Source: Candidatus Flexifilum breve
GTDB taxonomy: Bacteria > Chloroflexota > Anaerolineae > Aggregatilineales > Phototrophicaceae
NCBI GenBank assembly: GCA_016717205.1
Contig: JADKGC010000009.1
Location: 255,106-319,105, forward strand
Direction: 5' to 3'
DNA length: 64,000 bases
A model generated the notes under the pieces. It searched no databases and was not told the DNA's origin. It saw only the letters and a program-made list of their open reading frames with translations. The position numbers were made by a program, and so were the translations under genes. Positions 26,480-35,460 of the stretch are shown piece after piece. The first letter of the stretch is position 1. Each line of letters opens with the position of its first letter.

Positions 26480-28030
26480 ATGGCAGTACACAAGTCTGTA
26501 CGACTCGTATTGTTCTTGCTGTTTACCATGCTGCTCGCCGTGGGCGTCGCGGTCAGCGCCCAGGATGCCGGTGTTCTGCGCGTTGGGATGAGCGCGCCCG
26601 TCGTACTCGATCCGGCTCTGCACTCGAATGATCCGGAAACCGCGCTCAACCGCGCCATTTATGATTACCTCGTGGAAGTCGCACCGGATTCGACCATCGT
26701 CCCGAACCTCGCGACCGAGTGGACGATCAGCGAGGACGGGCTGACCTACACTTTCACCCTCGCCTCGGGCGTCACTTTCCATGACGGTTCACCGTTCACC
26801 TCGGCAGATGTTGTCTACACCTTCGAACGGCTCAAGGAAGTCTCGTCCCCGGCGATCAACCTGCTCGGCAGCGACTTCACCGTCTCCTCGCCGGATGATG
26901 CGACCGTCGTGTTTACCCTGACCAGCGTCAACGCCGATTTCCTGTACGGTGTGGCCGCGCGGCAGGCGCTGATCGTCAAAGCGGGCGAGGCCGCGCCCAA
27001 CACCATCGGCGAAGGTGATGCCGCCTATGCCAGCTTCAACGGCACCGGACCATTCATCCTCACCCAGTTTGACCCCGGCGCGCGCGCTGTGTTCACGGCC
27101 AACGCCAACTACTGGAAGGGCGCGCCCGCGCTCAGCGGCATGGAACACGTCTACATTGACGATCCGGTCGCGCAGGTCGACGCGCTGCTGAGCGGCGAAC
27201 TTGACTTCATCTTCAAAGTCCCGAGCGGCCAGATCAGCCGCCTCGAAGGCGTCGAAGGCATTAATGTGCTCTCGATTGCCACCAGCCAGCACCCCGTGAT
27301 CCGTCTACGCACCGATGCCGGTTCGCTCGGCGAGGATGTGCGCGTCCGGCAGGCGCTCAAGTACGCCACTGACCGCGATTTCCTCAACGAACTGCTGCTC
27401 GAAGGGCGCGGCGTGGTCGGCAACAACGACCCGATTGCCCCGGTCTTCGAGTTCTTCTACGACGGTTCGATTGAAAACCAGCCGTATGACCCGGCAATGG
27501 TCTGCCAGCTCCTGACTGATGCGGGCCAGAATCCGCTGGAGGCAACACTCTACGCGCCCAACGCCTTCGAATATCCTGACCTCGCCGCTGCGCTCCAGCA
27601 GATGTGGGCGGAAACCGGTTGCATCAACGTCGATATCCAGATTCGTGAAGAAGGCTACTACTACGACACGAGCAACCCAGACAACTACTTTGACGTGCAG
27701 TTGGGCATTACCGGGTGGGGCGCGCGTCCCTCGCCGCAGCTCCTGCTGAGCGAAGCGTATGTTGAATCGGGCATTGCCACGGGCTATAACGAAAGCCGCT
27801 ACGTGAACCCGGAAATCGAAGCCTTGGTCGCGCAGGCGCGTGAGACGACCGATAACGACGCCCGCCGCGCAATCTACGCGCAGATCAGCGCCATTTTCCG
27901 CGAAGACGGCCCGATCATCATCCCCTACTTCGCGCCGCTGTTCGGTGGCACGAGCGCCCGCGTCCAGAACCTGACGATGGCGCCCTTCCCCGGCCTGACC
28001 GACTTCCGTACCGTCAGCCTGAGCAGCTAA
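26480..28030 (+). CDS. Peptide/nickel-type ABC transporter substrate-binding protein (family 5)
   Basis: This protein of about 516 residues starts with a signal peptide (VRLVLFLLFTMLLAVGVAVSA, likely cleaved before QDAG). The mature part has the family 5 pattern: VLRVGMSAPVVLDPALHSND, LATEWTISEDGLTYTFTL, GVTFHDGSPFTSADVVYTFE and YWKGAPAL. No lipobox Cys is seen, so it is probably a secreted or cell-wall-retained binding protein. I chose ATG 26480 because AAGGAG lies six bases upstream; the earlier ATG 26474 directly abuts it. It heads the importer operon with two permeases and a fused ATPase. Ligands may be oligopeptides, nickel or sugars, and this cannot be decided here. Confidence 0.92.
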   Translation: MAVHKSVRLVLFLLFTMLLAVGVAVSAQDAGVLRVGMSAPVVLDPALHSNDPETALNRAIYDYLVEVAPDSTIVPNLATEWTISEDGLTYTFTLASGVTFHDGSPFTSADVVYTFERLKEVSSPAINLLGSDFTVSSPDDATVVFTLTSVNADFLYGVAARQALIVKAGEAAPNTIGEGDAAYASFNGTGPFILTQFDPGARAVFTANANYWKGAPALSGMEHVYIDDPVAQVDALLSGELDFIFKVPSGQISRLEGVEGINVLSIATSQHPVIRLRTDAGSLGEDVRVRQALKYATDRDFLNELLLEGRGVVGNNDPIAPVFEFFYDGSIENQPYDPAMVCQLLTDAGQNPLEATLYAPNAFEYPDLAAALQQMWAETGCINVDIQIREEGYYYDTSNPDNYFDVQLGITGWGARPSPQLLLSEAYVESGIATGYNESRYVNPEIEALVAQARETTDNDARRAIYAQISAIFREDGPIIIPYFAPLFGGTSARVQNLTMAPFPGLTDFRTVSLSS

Positions 28031-28037
28031 ATCATAC

Positions 28038-28066
28038 GTAGGGGCAAGGCATGGCCTTGCCCCTAC
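28038..28066. repeat. GTAGGGGC palindrome in the importer operon
   Basis: GTAGGGGCAAGGC (28038-28050) and GCCTTGCCCCTAC (28054-28066) are exact reverse complements around ATG. The hairpin lies between the binding-protein gene and the first permease gene, where it could lower downstream expression or protect the upstream message. Confidence 0.75.
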
Positions 28067-28075
28067 ATTTCGCCT

Positions 28076-28959
28076 ATGACCATTACCTCAACAGAACCCT
28101 CCCCTCCAACCCGCCGACCGTCGGCCTTCTCCAGCGCGATCCGCCAATTGACCCGCCGCCCCCTGACGCTGATCGGCGTGGTAATTGTGCTCGTGTTTAT
28201 TGCACTGGCACTGTTCGGCTCGATGATTGCGCCCCACCGCTACGACGCGATCATTCGCGGCGCGGCGCGTCTGCCGCCCTCCGCGGAATACCCATTTGGG
28301 ACGGATCGGCTGGGACGCGACGTGTACAGCCGCGTGCTCTGGGGCGCGCGCGACATCATCGTGCTGCCGACCGTGACGACCATCCTTTCGGTGATCTTCG
28401 GCGCGGCCATCGGCCTGACGCTCGGCTACGTCGGCGGTTGGCTTGACGATGTCATCTCCCGCGCGCTCGACAGTTTGCTGGCGATTCCCGCGCTGATTCT
28501 CGCGCTGGTTATGCTCGGCACCATTGGCCCATCCGCCGTTGGCATCATCATCGTCGTGGTCATCCTCTACACACCGATTGTCGCCCGCGTCGTGCGCGCC
28601 GCTACGCTGAGTCTGCGCTCGGCGGGCTACATTGAAGCGGCCAAGCTGCGCGGCGAATCGACTATTTACATCCTGTTTCGCGAACTGCTGCCGGGGGTAC
28701 TGCCCGCGCTCATGGTCGAAGCGTCGCTGCGCTTCACCTATGCGATCTTTCTGACGGCCTCGCTCGGCTTTCTCGGCCTCGGCGTGCAGCCACCATCGCC
28801 GGATTGGGGACGCATGGTCAACGAAGCGCGGGATTCGTTCACGCAAACGCCGTGGGCGCTGTGGTTTCCCGCCGGGGCGATGCGCTGCTCGTCATCGGCG
28901 TGAACCTGCTCTCCGACGGTTTGCGTCGGATTTTCCGCTATGAAGGTCAACTTGGATGA
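28076..28959 (+). CDS. ABC transporter permease, DppC/OppC type, with a C-terminal frameshift
   Basis: This permease of the binding-protein-dependent transport family has an N-terminal cytoplasmic leader, a first helix (LIGVVIVLVFIALALFGSMI) and the usual YPFGTDRLGRDVYSRVLWGA motif of DppC proteins. The EAA-like loop is YIEAAKLRGESTIYILFREL. The frame is lost near 28880-28884: inserting one G (ATGCGC to ATGGCGC) restores an ending containing LLVIGVNLLSDGLRR. The restored stop TGA at 28957-28959 overlaps ATG 28956 of the next gene, as expected in an operon. This strongly supports a sequencing error. It forms the membrane pore with the permease at 31008-31955. Confidence 0.9.
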
Positions 28960-31007
28960 CGCCGATTATTCAGGCTGAACATCTGTACCTCGACTACAAG
29001 CTCAACGACCGCTGGGTGAACGCGCTGCACGATGTGTCGCTGACGATCAACCCGCTGGAAATTCACGGCCTCGTCGGTGAGAGCGGCAGCGGCAAATCGA
29101 CGCTGGCGCTGGCACTCATGCGTTACCTCGCGCCCAACGCCCGCATCAGCGAGGGTACGCTGACCTTCGACGGCAACGACCTCCGCGCCAAAGCCCCGAA
29201 GGACATGCGCGCGATCTGGGGACGCGAGATGAGCCTCGTGCCGCAGGACTCGCTGGCGGCGCTCAACCCGTCGCACCGCGTCGGCGACCAGATCGCCGAA
29301 GTCTTCCGGCTGCATGAACAAGTTTCTGCCAAAGACGCGCACGACCGAGCGGTCGAGATGCTGCGCCGCGTCAAAATTGCTGATCCGGTGGGCACAGCCA
29401 AGCGCTACCCGCACCAGTTGAGCGGCGGCATGCAGCAGCGTGTCACAATTGCGATGGCTCTCAGCACGCGCCCACGGCTGCTCGTCCTCGACGAACCGAC
29501 GACCGCGCTCGATGTGACCACGCAGGCCGTCATCATCGATTTGTTCCGCGAACTGATTCACGATAATCAGGCGGCGGCGCTCTATGTCTCGCACAACCTC
29601 GGTCTGGTGGCGCAGCTCTGTGACCGCGTAACTGTGCTCTATGGCGGCGAAGTGATGGCTTCTGCACCCGTCGCCGAGATATTCACGCGCCCGATCCACC
29701 CCTACACCATCAGCCTACTCGCCAGCCTGCCGCGCTTGACCCAGGGTACAGAGACCCGCCTCCCGACAATTGAAGGGACAGCGCCTTCGCTGGTTGAGCG
29801 TCCACGCGGCTGTGTATTCGCTTCGCGCTGCCCCGTCGCCCTGCCGCTGTGCCATGCCGAAAAACCGCCGCTGGAGCAGATTGACGACGGGCGCTGGGTC
29901 AAATGCCACCGCTGGCGGGGAATCGCGAGCGGCGAACTCACGATCGAGACTGCGCCCAAAGCCGACACGGTCGCCGCGCCGCCACGTGATACCTACGTGC
30001 TGACGGCAAACGCTATGCACAAAACGTTTGGCGCGCCGTCACTGCTGGATCGACTGACAATGCGTCAGCCCAAAGTGGTGCGCGCCGTCGACAACGTCTC
30101 GCTGCGTTTGCTGGAACGCTCTACGCTCGGTCTCGTCGGCGAAAGTGGCAGCGGCAAAACGACGCTGGCGCGCCTGATCGTCGGTCTGGAAAGCGCCGAC
30201 CGCGGCCACATGGAACTGCTCAATGTGCCGCTGCCCAACGCGCTCGATCAGCGCACGCCGGAACTGCTGCGCAGCCTGCAAATGATTTTCCAGAACCCGA
30301 ACGACACGCTGAATCCGTACCAGACAGTCGGCGCGCAGATCGCCCGCACGATCAAGCGGCTCGGCGATAAATCTCTGTCGAAAGCAGCGATCAAAGCGCA
30401 GGTCGCTGACCTGCTGCAGGCCGTGCGACTCCCTACTGACTATGCGAACCGCTATGCCAACGAGTTGAGTGGTGGCGAAAAACAGCGTGTCGCCATCGCC
30501 CGCGCCTTCAGCACGCACCCGGCGCTCGTACTGGCCGATGAGCCAACCTCCTCACTTGATGTGTCGGTGCAGTCAGTGATTTTGAATCTGCTCAAGGATT
30601 TGCGTGCTCAGCAGGGCGCGTCGTACCTCCTTATCTCGCATGATCTCAACGTCGTCAGCTATCTCGCCGACTGGATCGCGGTCATGTACCTCGGCGAAGT
30701 CGTCGAAGAAGGTCCGCCCGCCACCGTCTATACCGCGCCGTCGCATCCGTACACCGAAGCGCTCGTGTCCGCCATTCCCAACCCTGACCCGACCGCGCAG
30801 GACAAACGCATTCGACTGGAAGGCGATCTCCCAGTTGACCTGCCGACCGGCTGCCGCTTTCACACGCGCTGCCCGCGCAAGCTCGGCGCGATCTGCGAGA
30901 CGGAGGCGCCACCCAACCGCGACGCGGGCGACGGCCACATGATTCGCTGCCACATCCCGGTCGACGAACTCGTGCGTTTGCAGCAATCCCCCCCGGAGAA
31001 ACCCTAA
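28956..31007 (+). CDS. Fused DppD-DppF type peptide ABC transporter ATPase
   Basis: This 683-residue protein carries two complete ATPase domains, corresponding to the usually separate DppD and DppF subunits. Domain 1 (about 1-330): Walker A GESGSGKST, signature LSGGMQQRV, Walker B LLVLDEPTTALD, and a C-terminal cysteine-containing oligopeptide tail (FASRCPVALPLC). Domain 2 (about 345-680): Walker A GESGSGKTT, signature LSGGEKQRVAIARAF, Walker B LVLADEPTSSLD, and tail FHTRCPRKLGAIC. It powers import by ATP hydrolysis on the cytoplasmic face. Its ATG overlaps the restored stop of the upstream permease, and its stop is directly followed by the next permease ATG. Confidence 0.95.
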   Translation: MTPIIQAEHLYLDYKLNDRWVNALHDVSLTINPLEIHGLVGESGSGKSTLALALMRYLAPNARISEGTLTFDGNDLRAKAPKDMRAIWGREMSLVPQDSLAALNPSHRVGDQIAEVFRLHEQVSAKDAHDRAVEMLRRVKIADPVGTAKRYPHQLSGGMQQRVTIAMALSTRPRLLVLDEPTTALDVTTQAVIIDLFRELIHDNQAAALYVSHNLGLVAQLCDRVTVLYGGEVMASAPVAEIFTRPIHPYTISLLASLPRLTQGTETRLPTIEGTAPSLVERPRGCVFASRCPVALPLCHAEKPPLEQIDDGRWVKCHRWRGIASGELTIETAPKADTVAAPPRDTYVLTANAMHKTFGAPSLLDRLTMRQPKVVRAVDNVSLRLLERSTLGLVGESGSGKTTLARLIVGLESADRGHMELLNVPLPNALDQRTPELLRSLQMIFQNPNDTLNPYQTVGAQIARTIKRLGDKSLSKAAIKAQVADLLQAVRLPTDYANRYANELSGGEKQRVAIARAFSTHPALVLADEPTSSLDVSVQSVILNLLKDLRAQQGASYLLISHDLNVVSYLADWIAVMYLGEVVEEGPPATVYTAPSHPYTEALVSAIPNPDPTAQDKRIRLEGDLPVDLPTGCRFHTRCPRKLGAICETEAPPNRDAGDGHMIRCHIPVDELVRLQQSPPEKP

Positions 31008-31955
31008 ATGCTGCGTTTTCTCGTCCGGCGAATTCTTCTGCTCGCGGTGACGCTCCTGCTCACCTCGGTGTTCATCTTTGCGCTGACGCAGGTCCTGCCC
31101 GGCGATGTGCCGCGCCTGATCCTTGGGCGCGATGCGCCGCCGCAAGCCGTCGAAGATTTGCGCGAGCGCCTCGGCTTGAACGAGTCCGTGCCGCAGCAGT
31201 ATGTTAACTGGCTGATGGGCTTCGTCTCGGGCGATTGGGGCACCTCGTTCACGGGTGGCAGCGCCCCGATTCGCCCACTGGTCATGGAACGGCTCGGCAA
31301 CTCGTTGCGCCTGGCGGCGGTGGCGCTGGTGATCAGTGTGCCGCTGTCCATCGCACTGGGCGTACTTGCAGGCTTATTCGAGAACTCGTGGATCGACAGC
31401 CTGATCTCGATCCTCACACTATCGGTGGTCGGCCTGCCGGAATTTGTCACCGGACTGATCCTGATCAACGTGTTCGCGCTCGGCCTGAACTGGCTGCCCG
31501 CCAGCGCGTCCGTGCCGAGCAATGCCGCGCTCGGCGACTGGCTGCGGCAGTTGATCCTGCCTGCGTTAGCCGCCTCGTTCGTGCTCATGGCGTATGTCGT
31601 CCGCATGACGCGCGCGGGCATCATCGACGAGTTGAAGAAGCCGTACGTGCGCACGGCAATCCTTAAGGGCGTCCCGCAGCGCCAAGTCATCACGCGGCAT
31701 GTGCTGCGCAACGCGCTGCTGCCGACGATCACGGTGATCGCCGTATCATTCGGCTGGTTGATCGGCGGGCTGGTCGTCATCGAGAATGTGTTCAGCTTCC
31801 CCGGCCTCGGTCGCCTCATGACGAATGCCGTCGAACGCAAAGACATTCCGCTGATGCAGTCGGTTGTCATGGTGACGATCTTCTTCTTTGCCGTGTCTAA
31901 CCTCATCGCCGACCTGCTCTACGCGCTGCTCAATCCGCGCATTCGACTAGAATGA
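31008..31955 (+). CDS. ABC transporter permease, DppB/OppB type
   Basis: This 315-residue permease has six predicted membrane segments. The N-terminal MLRFLVRRILLLAVTLLLTS and QVLPGDVPRLILGRDAPPQ are typical of DppB/OppB proteins. The conserved cytoplasmic loop is KPYVRTAILKGVPQRQVITR, followed by VIENVFSFPGLGRLM. It starts on the base after the fused ATPase stop. The gene order (binding protein, DppC, DppD-F fusion, DppB) differs from the common order in which DppB precedes DppC. All subunits of one importer are present. A palindromic repeat follows its stop. Confidence 0.94.
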   Translation: MLRFLVRRILLLAVTLLLTSVFIFALTQVLPGDVPRLILGRDAPPQAVEDLRERLGLNESVPQQYVNWLMGFVSGDWGTSFTGGSAPIRPLVMERLGNSLRLAAVALVISVPLSIALGVLAGLFENSWIDSLISILTLSVVGLPEFVTGLILINVFALGLNWLPASASVPSNAALGDWLRQLILPALAASFVLMAYVVRMTRAGIIDELKKPYVRTAILKGVPQRQVITRHVLRNALLPTITVIAVSFGWLIGGLVVIENVFSFPGLGRLMTNAVERKDIPLMQSVVMVTIFFFAVSNLIADLLYALLNPRIRLE

Positions 31956-32016
31956 ACCACAAAGACCACAGAGTTTTGATGTCAATCGCTCTGTGCTCTC
32001 TGTGTTCTCTGTGGTT
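31955..32016. repeat. Palindromic repeat, CTCTGTG family, copy 2
   Basis: AACCACAAAGACCACAGAG (31955-31973) pairs with CTCTGTGTTCTCTGTGGTT (31998-32016) with three mismatches. The 3' arm is identical to that at 21795-21813. It lies after the importer operon and before the FmdB gene. Confidence 0.75.
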
Positions 32017-32046
32017 AAATTGTTTTTATTGATGAGGAGTAGTCCG

Positions 32047-32343
32047 ATGCCCTTATACGATTATCGCTGTGCCAACGGCCACACTTTTGAAGCCCGCCAC
32101 GGATTCAACGATCCCGCGCCCGCCTGCCCGGAATGCGGCGAAGCGCACGTGCAGCGCGTGATCACGTCCGCGCCGGGGGTCATGCAGGGCATCAACGCCA
32201 GCGCGGGCAAGAACGCCAGTAAAGCCGACTTACAGTCAAAATGGGCGGAAGAAACCCCCAAGCTACGCGAAAAGCTGGTCAACAAGCTCGGCGAGGATAC
32301 GGTCAACAAGTACGCGCCGACGCTGAATACGAAGTACGATTAA
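32047..32343 (+). CDS. FmdB-family zinc ribbon protein
   Basis: This 98-residue protein begins MPLYDYRCANGHTFEARHG. The zinc ribbon would use Cys 8 with the CPECG pair further on, as in the FmdB family of putative regulators; one expected Cys is replaced by His/Asn in CANGH. The C-terminal half is Lys-rich and helical with no recognised domain (ASKADLQSKWAEETPKLREK). A GAGGAG ribosome site supports ATG 32047. FmdB proteins were first linked to formamidase or amide-utilisation operons, and an amidohydrolase gene lies 63 bases downstream. The actual role is unknown. Confidence 0.88.
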   Translation: MPLYDYRCANGHTFEARHGFNDPAPACPECGEAHVQRVITSAPGVMQGINASAGKNASKADLQSKWAEETPKLREKLVNKLGEDTVNKYAPTLNTKYD

Positions 32344-32360
32344 GCAATTTGCCGTCGGCT

Positions 32361-32387
32361 GTTAGCTAAATCAGCTTTTTAGCTAAC
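32361..32387. repeat. Short perfect inverted repeat
   Basis: GTTAGCTAAA (32361-32370) and TTTAGCTAAC (32378-32387) are exact reverse complements. A further TTAGCGGTTAGC-like copy overlaps it on the complementary strand. It could end the FmdB transcript, but it has no T-tract. Confidence 0.5.
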
Positions 32388-32406
32388 CGCTAAAGGCTAA
32401 GCGCCT

Positions 32407-33621
32407 ATGGTTCACCCCCTGACACTCAAGAATGCCGTGGTGTATGGCGGGTCAAAGCCCGAACCGCGCGACCTGTACCTCGCCAATGTCCTGCTCGACA
32501 AACCGAACCGCAAATCACTCACAGTCGATCTGAGCGGATACGTCTTGTTTCCCGGCATGATCAATGCCCATGACCATCTGGAACTCAACCACTTTCCGCG
32601 CACCAAGTTCCGCGAACGCTATGATAACGCCCATCAATGGGGGGAAGATGTCAGCCAGCGCCTTGATCAGGAACCCTTCAAAACGCTGCGCGCCTACCCA
32701 CTCGAAGATCGCTGTTTCATCGGCGGGCTGAAGAATCTACTGTGCGGCGCGTTGACCGTCGTCCACCACAACCCGCCACACAAGCCGCTGTTTCGCAGCG
32801 ACTTTCCCGTCACCGTACCCAAGCGCTATGGTTGGGTGCATTCGCTCCATTTCAGCACCGAAGCCGAAATCGTCGCGTCCTATCAGCAGACACCGCCAGA
32901 CATCCCGTGGTTCATCCATCTGGCCGAAGGCACCGATGCGACGGCGGCTAGTGAGTACCGAAGACTCAAGAAACTTGGCTGCGTCGGCAAAAATACCCGT
33001 ATCATCCATGGGGTAGGCATTACGGATGCAGATAGCTATGACGGCAATCTGTCTGGCGCGAAATTAATCACCTGTCCGACTACCAATCTCTATCTGCTGG
33101 GGCAATCGGTCTATCCATCATCGGCATTTTTGACGTCGCTGACGATGCTCGGTAGCGATTCCCGTCTGACCGCCGAAGGTGACTTGCTGGACGAACTGCG
33201 CGCCTTTCATACGCTGTATCCCCTTATTCCCAATCCGTTCGCCTATGTCTACCATGCACCTGAGCGACATCTTGGGTTGCGTCCCCATAAATTTCGGCGC
33301 GAATTCGTCTGGTGGGATGCCGGTGACGCCCCCGATTTCTTCCTCATCAAGCATGACTACGAGCTCACGAAGATTGAAGCGCTGGTCGTCAATGCCCGCC
33401 GTGCCGATCTCGCGCTCATTGTGCGCGGCGGCGTCCCCCAAATCGGCGATCCTGACCTCATGGCGCAGTTTCCTCACATTGAAACCGTGCGCGCCGAGCT
33501 TGACGGCGTACCCAAAGCGATCAACGTGCAGATTGCCCGCCAGATCGCGAAATGTACGCTCAAAGAACCGGGACTAGAACTCATCGACAATCCGCAGGGC
33601 AGACGGCGCACGTTGTGGTAA
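32407..33621 (+). CDS. Amidohydrolase family protein (metal-dependent)
   Basis: This 404-residue protein has the amidohydrolase TIM-barrel pattern. The first metal ligands lie in FPGMINAHDHLELN (HxH), and later ligands are His in WFIHLAEGTDA, His in RIIHGVGI and Asp in MLGSDSRLT. The N- and C-terminal beta segments form the composite domain seen in cytosine-deaminase and atrazine-hydrolase relatives. It is cytoplasmic and probably hydrolyses or deaminates a small ring compound. It lacks the usual Lys, consistent with a mononuclear metal site. The substrate is not predictable. There is no tight operon partner downstream, where palindromic repeats fill a 214-base gap. Confidence 0.85.
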   Translation: MVHPLTLKNAVVYGGSKPEPRDLYLANVLLDKPNRKSLTVDLSGYVLFPGMINAHDHLELNHFPRTKFRERYDNAHQWGEDVSQRLDQEPFKTLRAYPLEDRCFIGGLKNLLCGALTVVHHNPPHKPLFRSDFPVTVPKRYGWVHSLHFSTEAEIVASYQQTPPDIPWFIHLAEGTDATAASEYRRLKKLGCVGKNTRIIHGVGITDADSYDGNLSGAKLITCPTTNLYLLGQSVYPSSAFLTSLTMLGSDSRLTAEGDLLDELRAFHTLYPLIPNPFAYVYHAPERHLGLRPHKFRREFVWWDAGDAPDFFLIKHDYELTKIEALVVNARRADLALIVRGGVPQIGDPDLMAQFPHIETVRAELDGVPKAINVQIARQIAKCTLKEPGLELIDNPQGRRRTLW

Positions 33622-33717
33622 ATTGATGGGATGTACAGTTGGCTTGTCCATAGGCAGCGGATGCGATATAGAGGGTGTCTAAAAAGCGCATAGAGGGATC
33701 GATCAGAGAGTCTTATG

Positions 33718-33787
33718 TAGGGACAAGGCATGCCTTGTCCTCTGTGAATTTCTCTGAAAATTAGGACGAGGCATGCCTCGTCCCTAC
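33718..33787. repeat. Pair of inverted GTAGGGAC palindromes
   Basis: Two perfect 20-bp palindromes lie here: GGACAAGGCATGCCTTGTCC at 33721-33740 and GGACGAGGCATGCCTCGTCC at 33764-33783. The first is preceded by GTAG and the second is followed by CTAC, so the whole 70-base block is bounded by inverted GTAGGGAC ends. The two palindromes differ at two positions that change together, keeping both stems intact. Confidence 0.85.
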
Positions 33788-33835
33788 GACGAAATGCCTT
33801 ATTAGACCCCGCTAAATCGCGTCCTTAGGCAACAC

Positions 33836-35386
33836 ATGAGGCTCGGCGTGACGGATATTCTCTTCGGTCAGTCCTACTACCTGCGCTTTGACCCCAAGCT
33901 TTACGCGGCCATGCAGCCCTACCCCCCGCTCGGCACACTCTACGCCGCCGCCATCATGCGCGACAAGGGGTACTCTGTCGCGCTGTTCGACGCCATGCTC
34001 GCCGAGTCAACCGCTGAGTGGGAAGCGGCGCTGCGCCAGCACCGCCCAAAGTACGCTGTGCTGTTCGAGGACAACTTCAACTACCTGAGCAAAATGTCGC
34101 TGCTGCGCATGCGCGAAGCCGCCTTCGCTATGATCGACGCGGCGAAGGCGCAGGGCTGCACCGTGATCTGCTGCGGCGCAGACGAAACCGATCACGCCGA
34201 CCTCTATCTCCAGCGCGGCGCGGATGTGGTGCTGCTCGGCGAAGGCGATTTGGCGCTGCCGGAAGTGATCGCGGCACTGAAAAAACAACCTCACCCCCTG
34301 ACCCCCTCTCCTAAAGGCGAGGGGGAATCTGATCTCGCAGATATTCGCGGGATTGCTTTCAAAGCGTCGGGTGGGTCGATTACGCGGACGCTCCCCCGCC
34401 CCGTCATCGCCAAGCTCGACTCGCTGCCCTTCCCCGCATGGGATCTCGTCGACCGCGACAAGTACGCGGCGATCTGGCGGGAACGGCATGGCTACTACTC
34501 GATGAACCTCGTCACAACGCGCGGCTGTCCGTTTCACTGCAACTGGTGCGCCAAGCCGATCTGGGGGCAGCGCTACAATGTGCGCTCCCCGCAAAATGTC
34601 GTCGACGAGATGAAATGGCTCAAGGAGCGCTTCAACCCGGACTCGATCTGGTTCATGGACGACATCATGGGCATTCAGGATCGCTGGATCGAGGAGTTCG
34701 CCGACTTGCTGGAACAGCGCCAGCTGCATATCCCGTTCAAGAGCCTCAACCGTGTCGATTTGCTGCTGCGCGGCCAGACCATCCCGGCGCTGGCGCGAGC
34801 GGGTGCCAAGATCGTGTGGGTCGGCGCGGAGAGCGGATCGCAGAAGATCCTCGACGCGATGGAAAAGGGCACGACCGTCGAGCAAATCTACGCGGCGACC
34901 CGCCAGCTCCACGCGCACGGCGTACAGGTCGCTTTCTTCCTGCAGTTTGGCTACCCCGGCGAGACGCGCGAAGACATCGAACTCACGCTCAAAATGGTGC
35001 GTGACCTCATGCCGGACGACATCGGCATCTCGGTCAGCTACCCGCTGCCGGGGACGAAGTTCTACGAGACGGTCAAGCATGAACTGGGCGAACGCGAGAA
35101 CTGGGTCGATAGCCAGGACCTTGCCATGCTCTACCGCGGCCCGTTCCGCACCGAGTTTTACCGCCAATTGCACACCGTCATCCACAAAGAGTACCGCTCG
35201 CGTAAAACCCTGCGTGAACTGCAAACGCTTGTCCGTCAGCCGCTGGCGGCGCGTCCGGCGCATCTCCGGCGCACCGCCAGCATGCTCTATCACTGGGCGA
35301 CCCTGCCCCGCGCCGTGAGCAAGCTCGATCAACTGGCGGCGCTCCCGCACGAGCCGACCCGCCTGCCTAACGTCGCCTTACACTAG
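33836..35386 (+). CDS. B12-binding radical SAM protein, with in-frame repeat insertion
   Basis: This 516-residue protein has an N-terminal cobalamin-binding-like domain (about 1-150; PYPPLGTLYAAAIMRDKGY) and a radical SAM core. The 4Fe-4S cluster Cys are at residues 231, 235 and 238 in RGCPFHCNWC. WVGAESGSQKILDAMEKG and FFLQFGYPGETREDIELT are typical later blocks. Such enzymes perform methylations or rearrangements, for example in lipid, hopanoid or cofactor synthesis. Residues 151-164 (QPHPLTPSPKGEGE) are encoded by a palindromic repeat inserted in frame at the domain junction. It is a paralogue of the 37748-39145 protein. Its stop is 74 bases before the GTPase gene. Confidence 0.9.
   Translation: MRLGVTDILFGQSYYLRFDPKLYAAMQPYPPLGTLYAAAIMRDKGYSVALFDAMLAESTAEWEAALRQHRPKYAVLFEDNFNYLSKMSLLRMREAAFAMIDAAKAQGCTVICCGADETDHADLYLQRGADVVLLGEGDLALPEVIAALKKQPHPLTPSPKGEGESDLADIRGIAFKASGGSITRTLPRPVIAKLDSLPFPAWDLVDRDKYAAIWRERHGYYSMNLVTTRGCPFHCNWCAKPIWGQRYNVRSPQNVVDEMKWLKERFNPDSIWFMDDIMGIQDRWIEEFADLLEQRQLHIPFKSLNRVDLLLRGQTIPALARAGAKIVWVGAESGSQKILDAMEKGTTVEQIYAATRQLHAHGVQVAFFLQFGYPGETREDIELTLKMVRDLMPDDIGISVSYPLPGTKFYETVKHELGERENWVDSQDLAMLYRGPFRTEFYRQLHTVIHKEYRSRKTLRELQTLVRQPLAARPAHLRRTASMLYHWATLPRAVSKLDQLAALPHEPTRLPNVALH
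34288..34326 (+). repeat. Palindromic repeat inside the radical SAM coding sequence
   Basis: ACCTCACCCCCTGA leads into a hairpin formed by CCCCCTCTCC (34302-34311) and GGCGAGGGGG (34316-34325), with one mismatch. The insertion keeps the reading frame. A related copy in reverse orientation lies at 40571-40612 in another gene. Confidence 0.8.
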
Positions 35387-35460
35387 AAATTACTGAGTGT
35401 CGATTGACCGCGAGAGAAGCGACGCTATACTAGAGGCAATGTTGAAAGCGAGGACGACAC

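Noticed and set aside
21759..32016. A CRISPR array formed by the spaced repeats
   Set aside because: The repeats are far apart, inverted and located at gene borders, with no regular spacers and no cas genes.
33622..33835. An insertion sequence or MITE in the gap before the radical SAM gene
   Set aside because: There is no transposase and no target duplication; the inverted palindromes fit the short repeat family found elsewhere in the window.
34007..35350. A 447-residue open frame antisense to the first radical SAM gene
   Set aside because: Its composition is typical of a shadow frame and the sense strand carries all radical SAM motifs.
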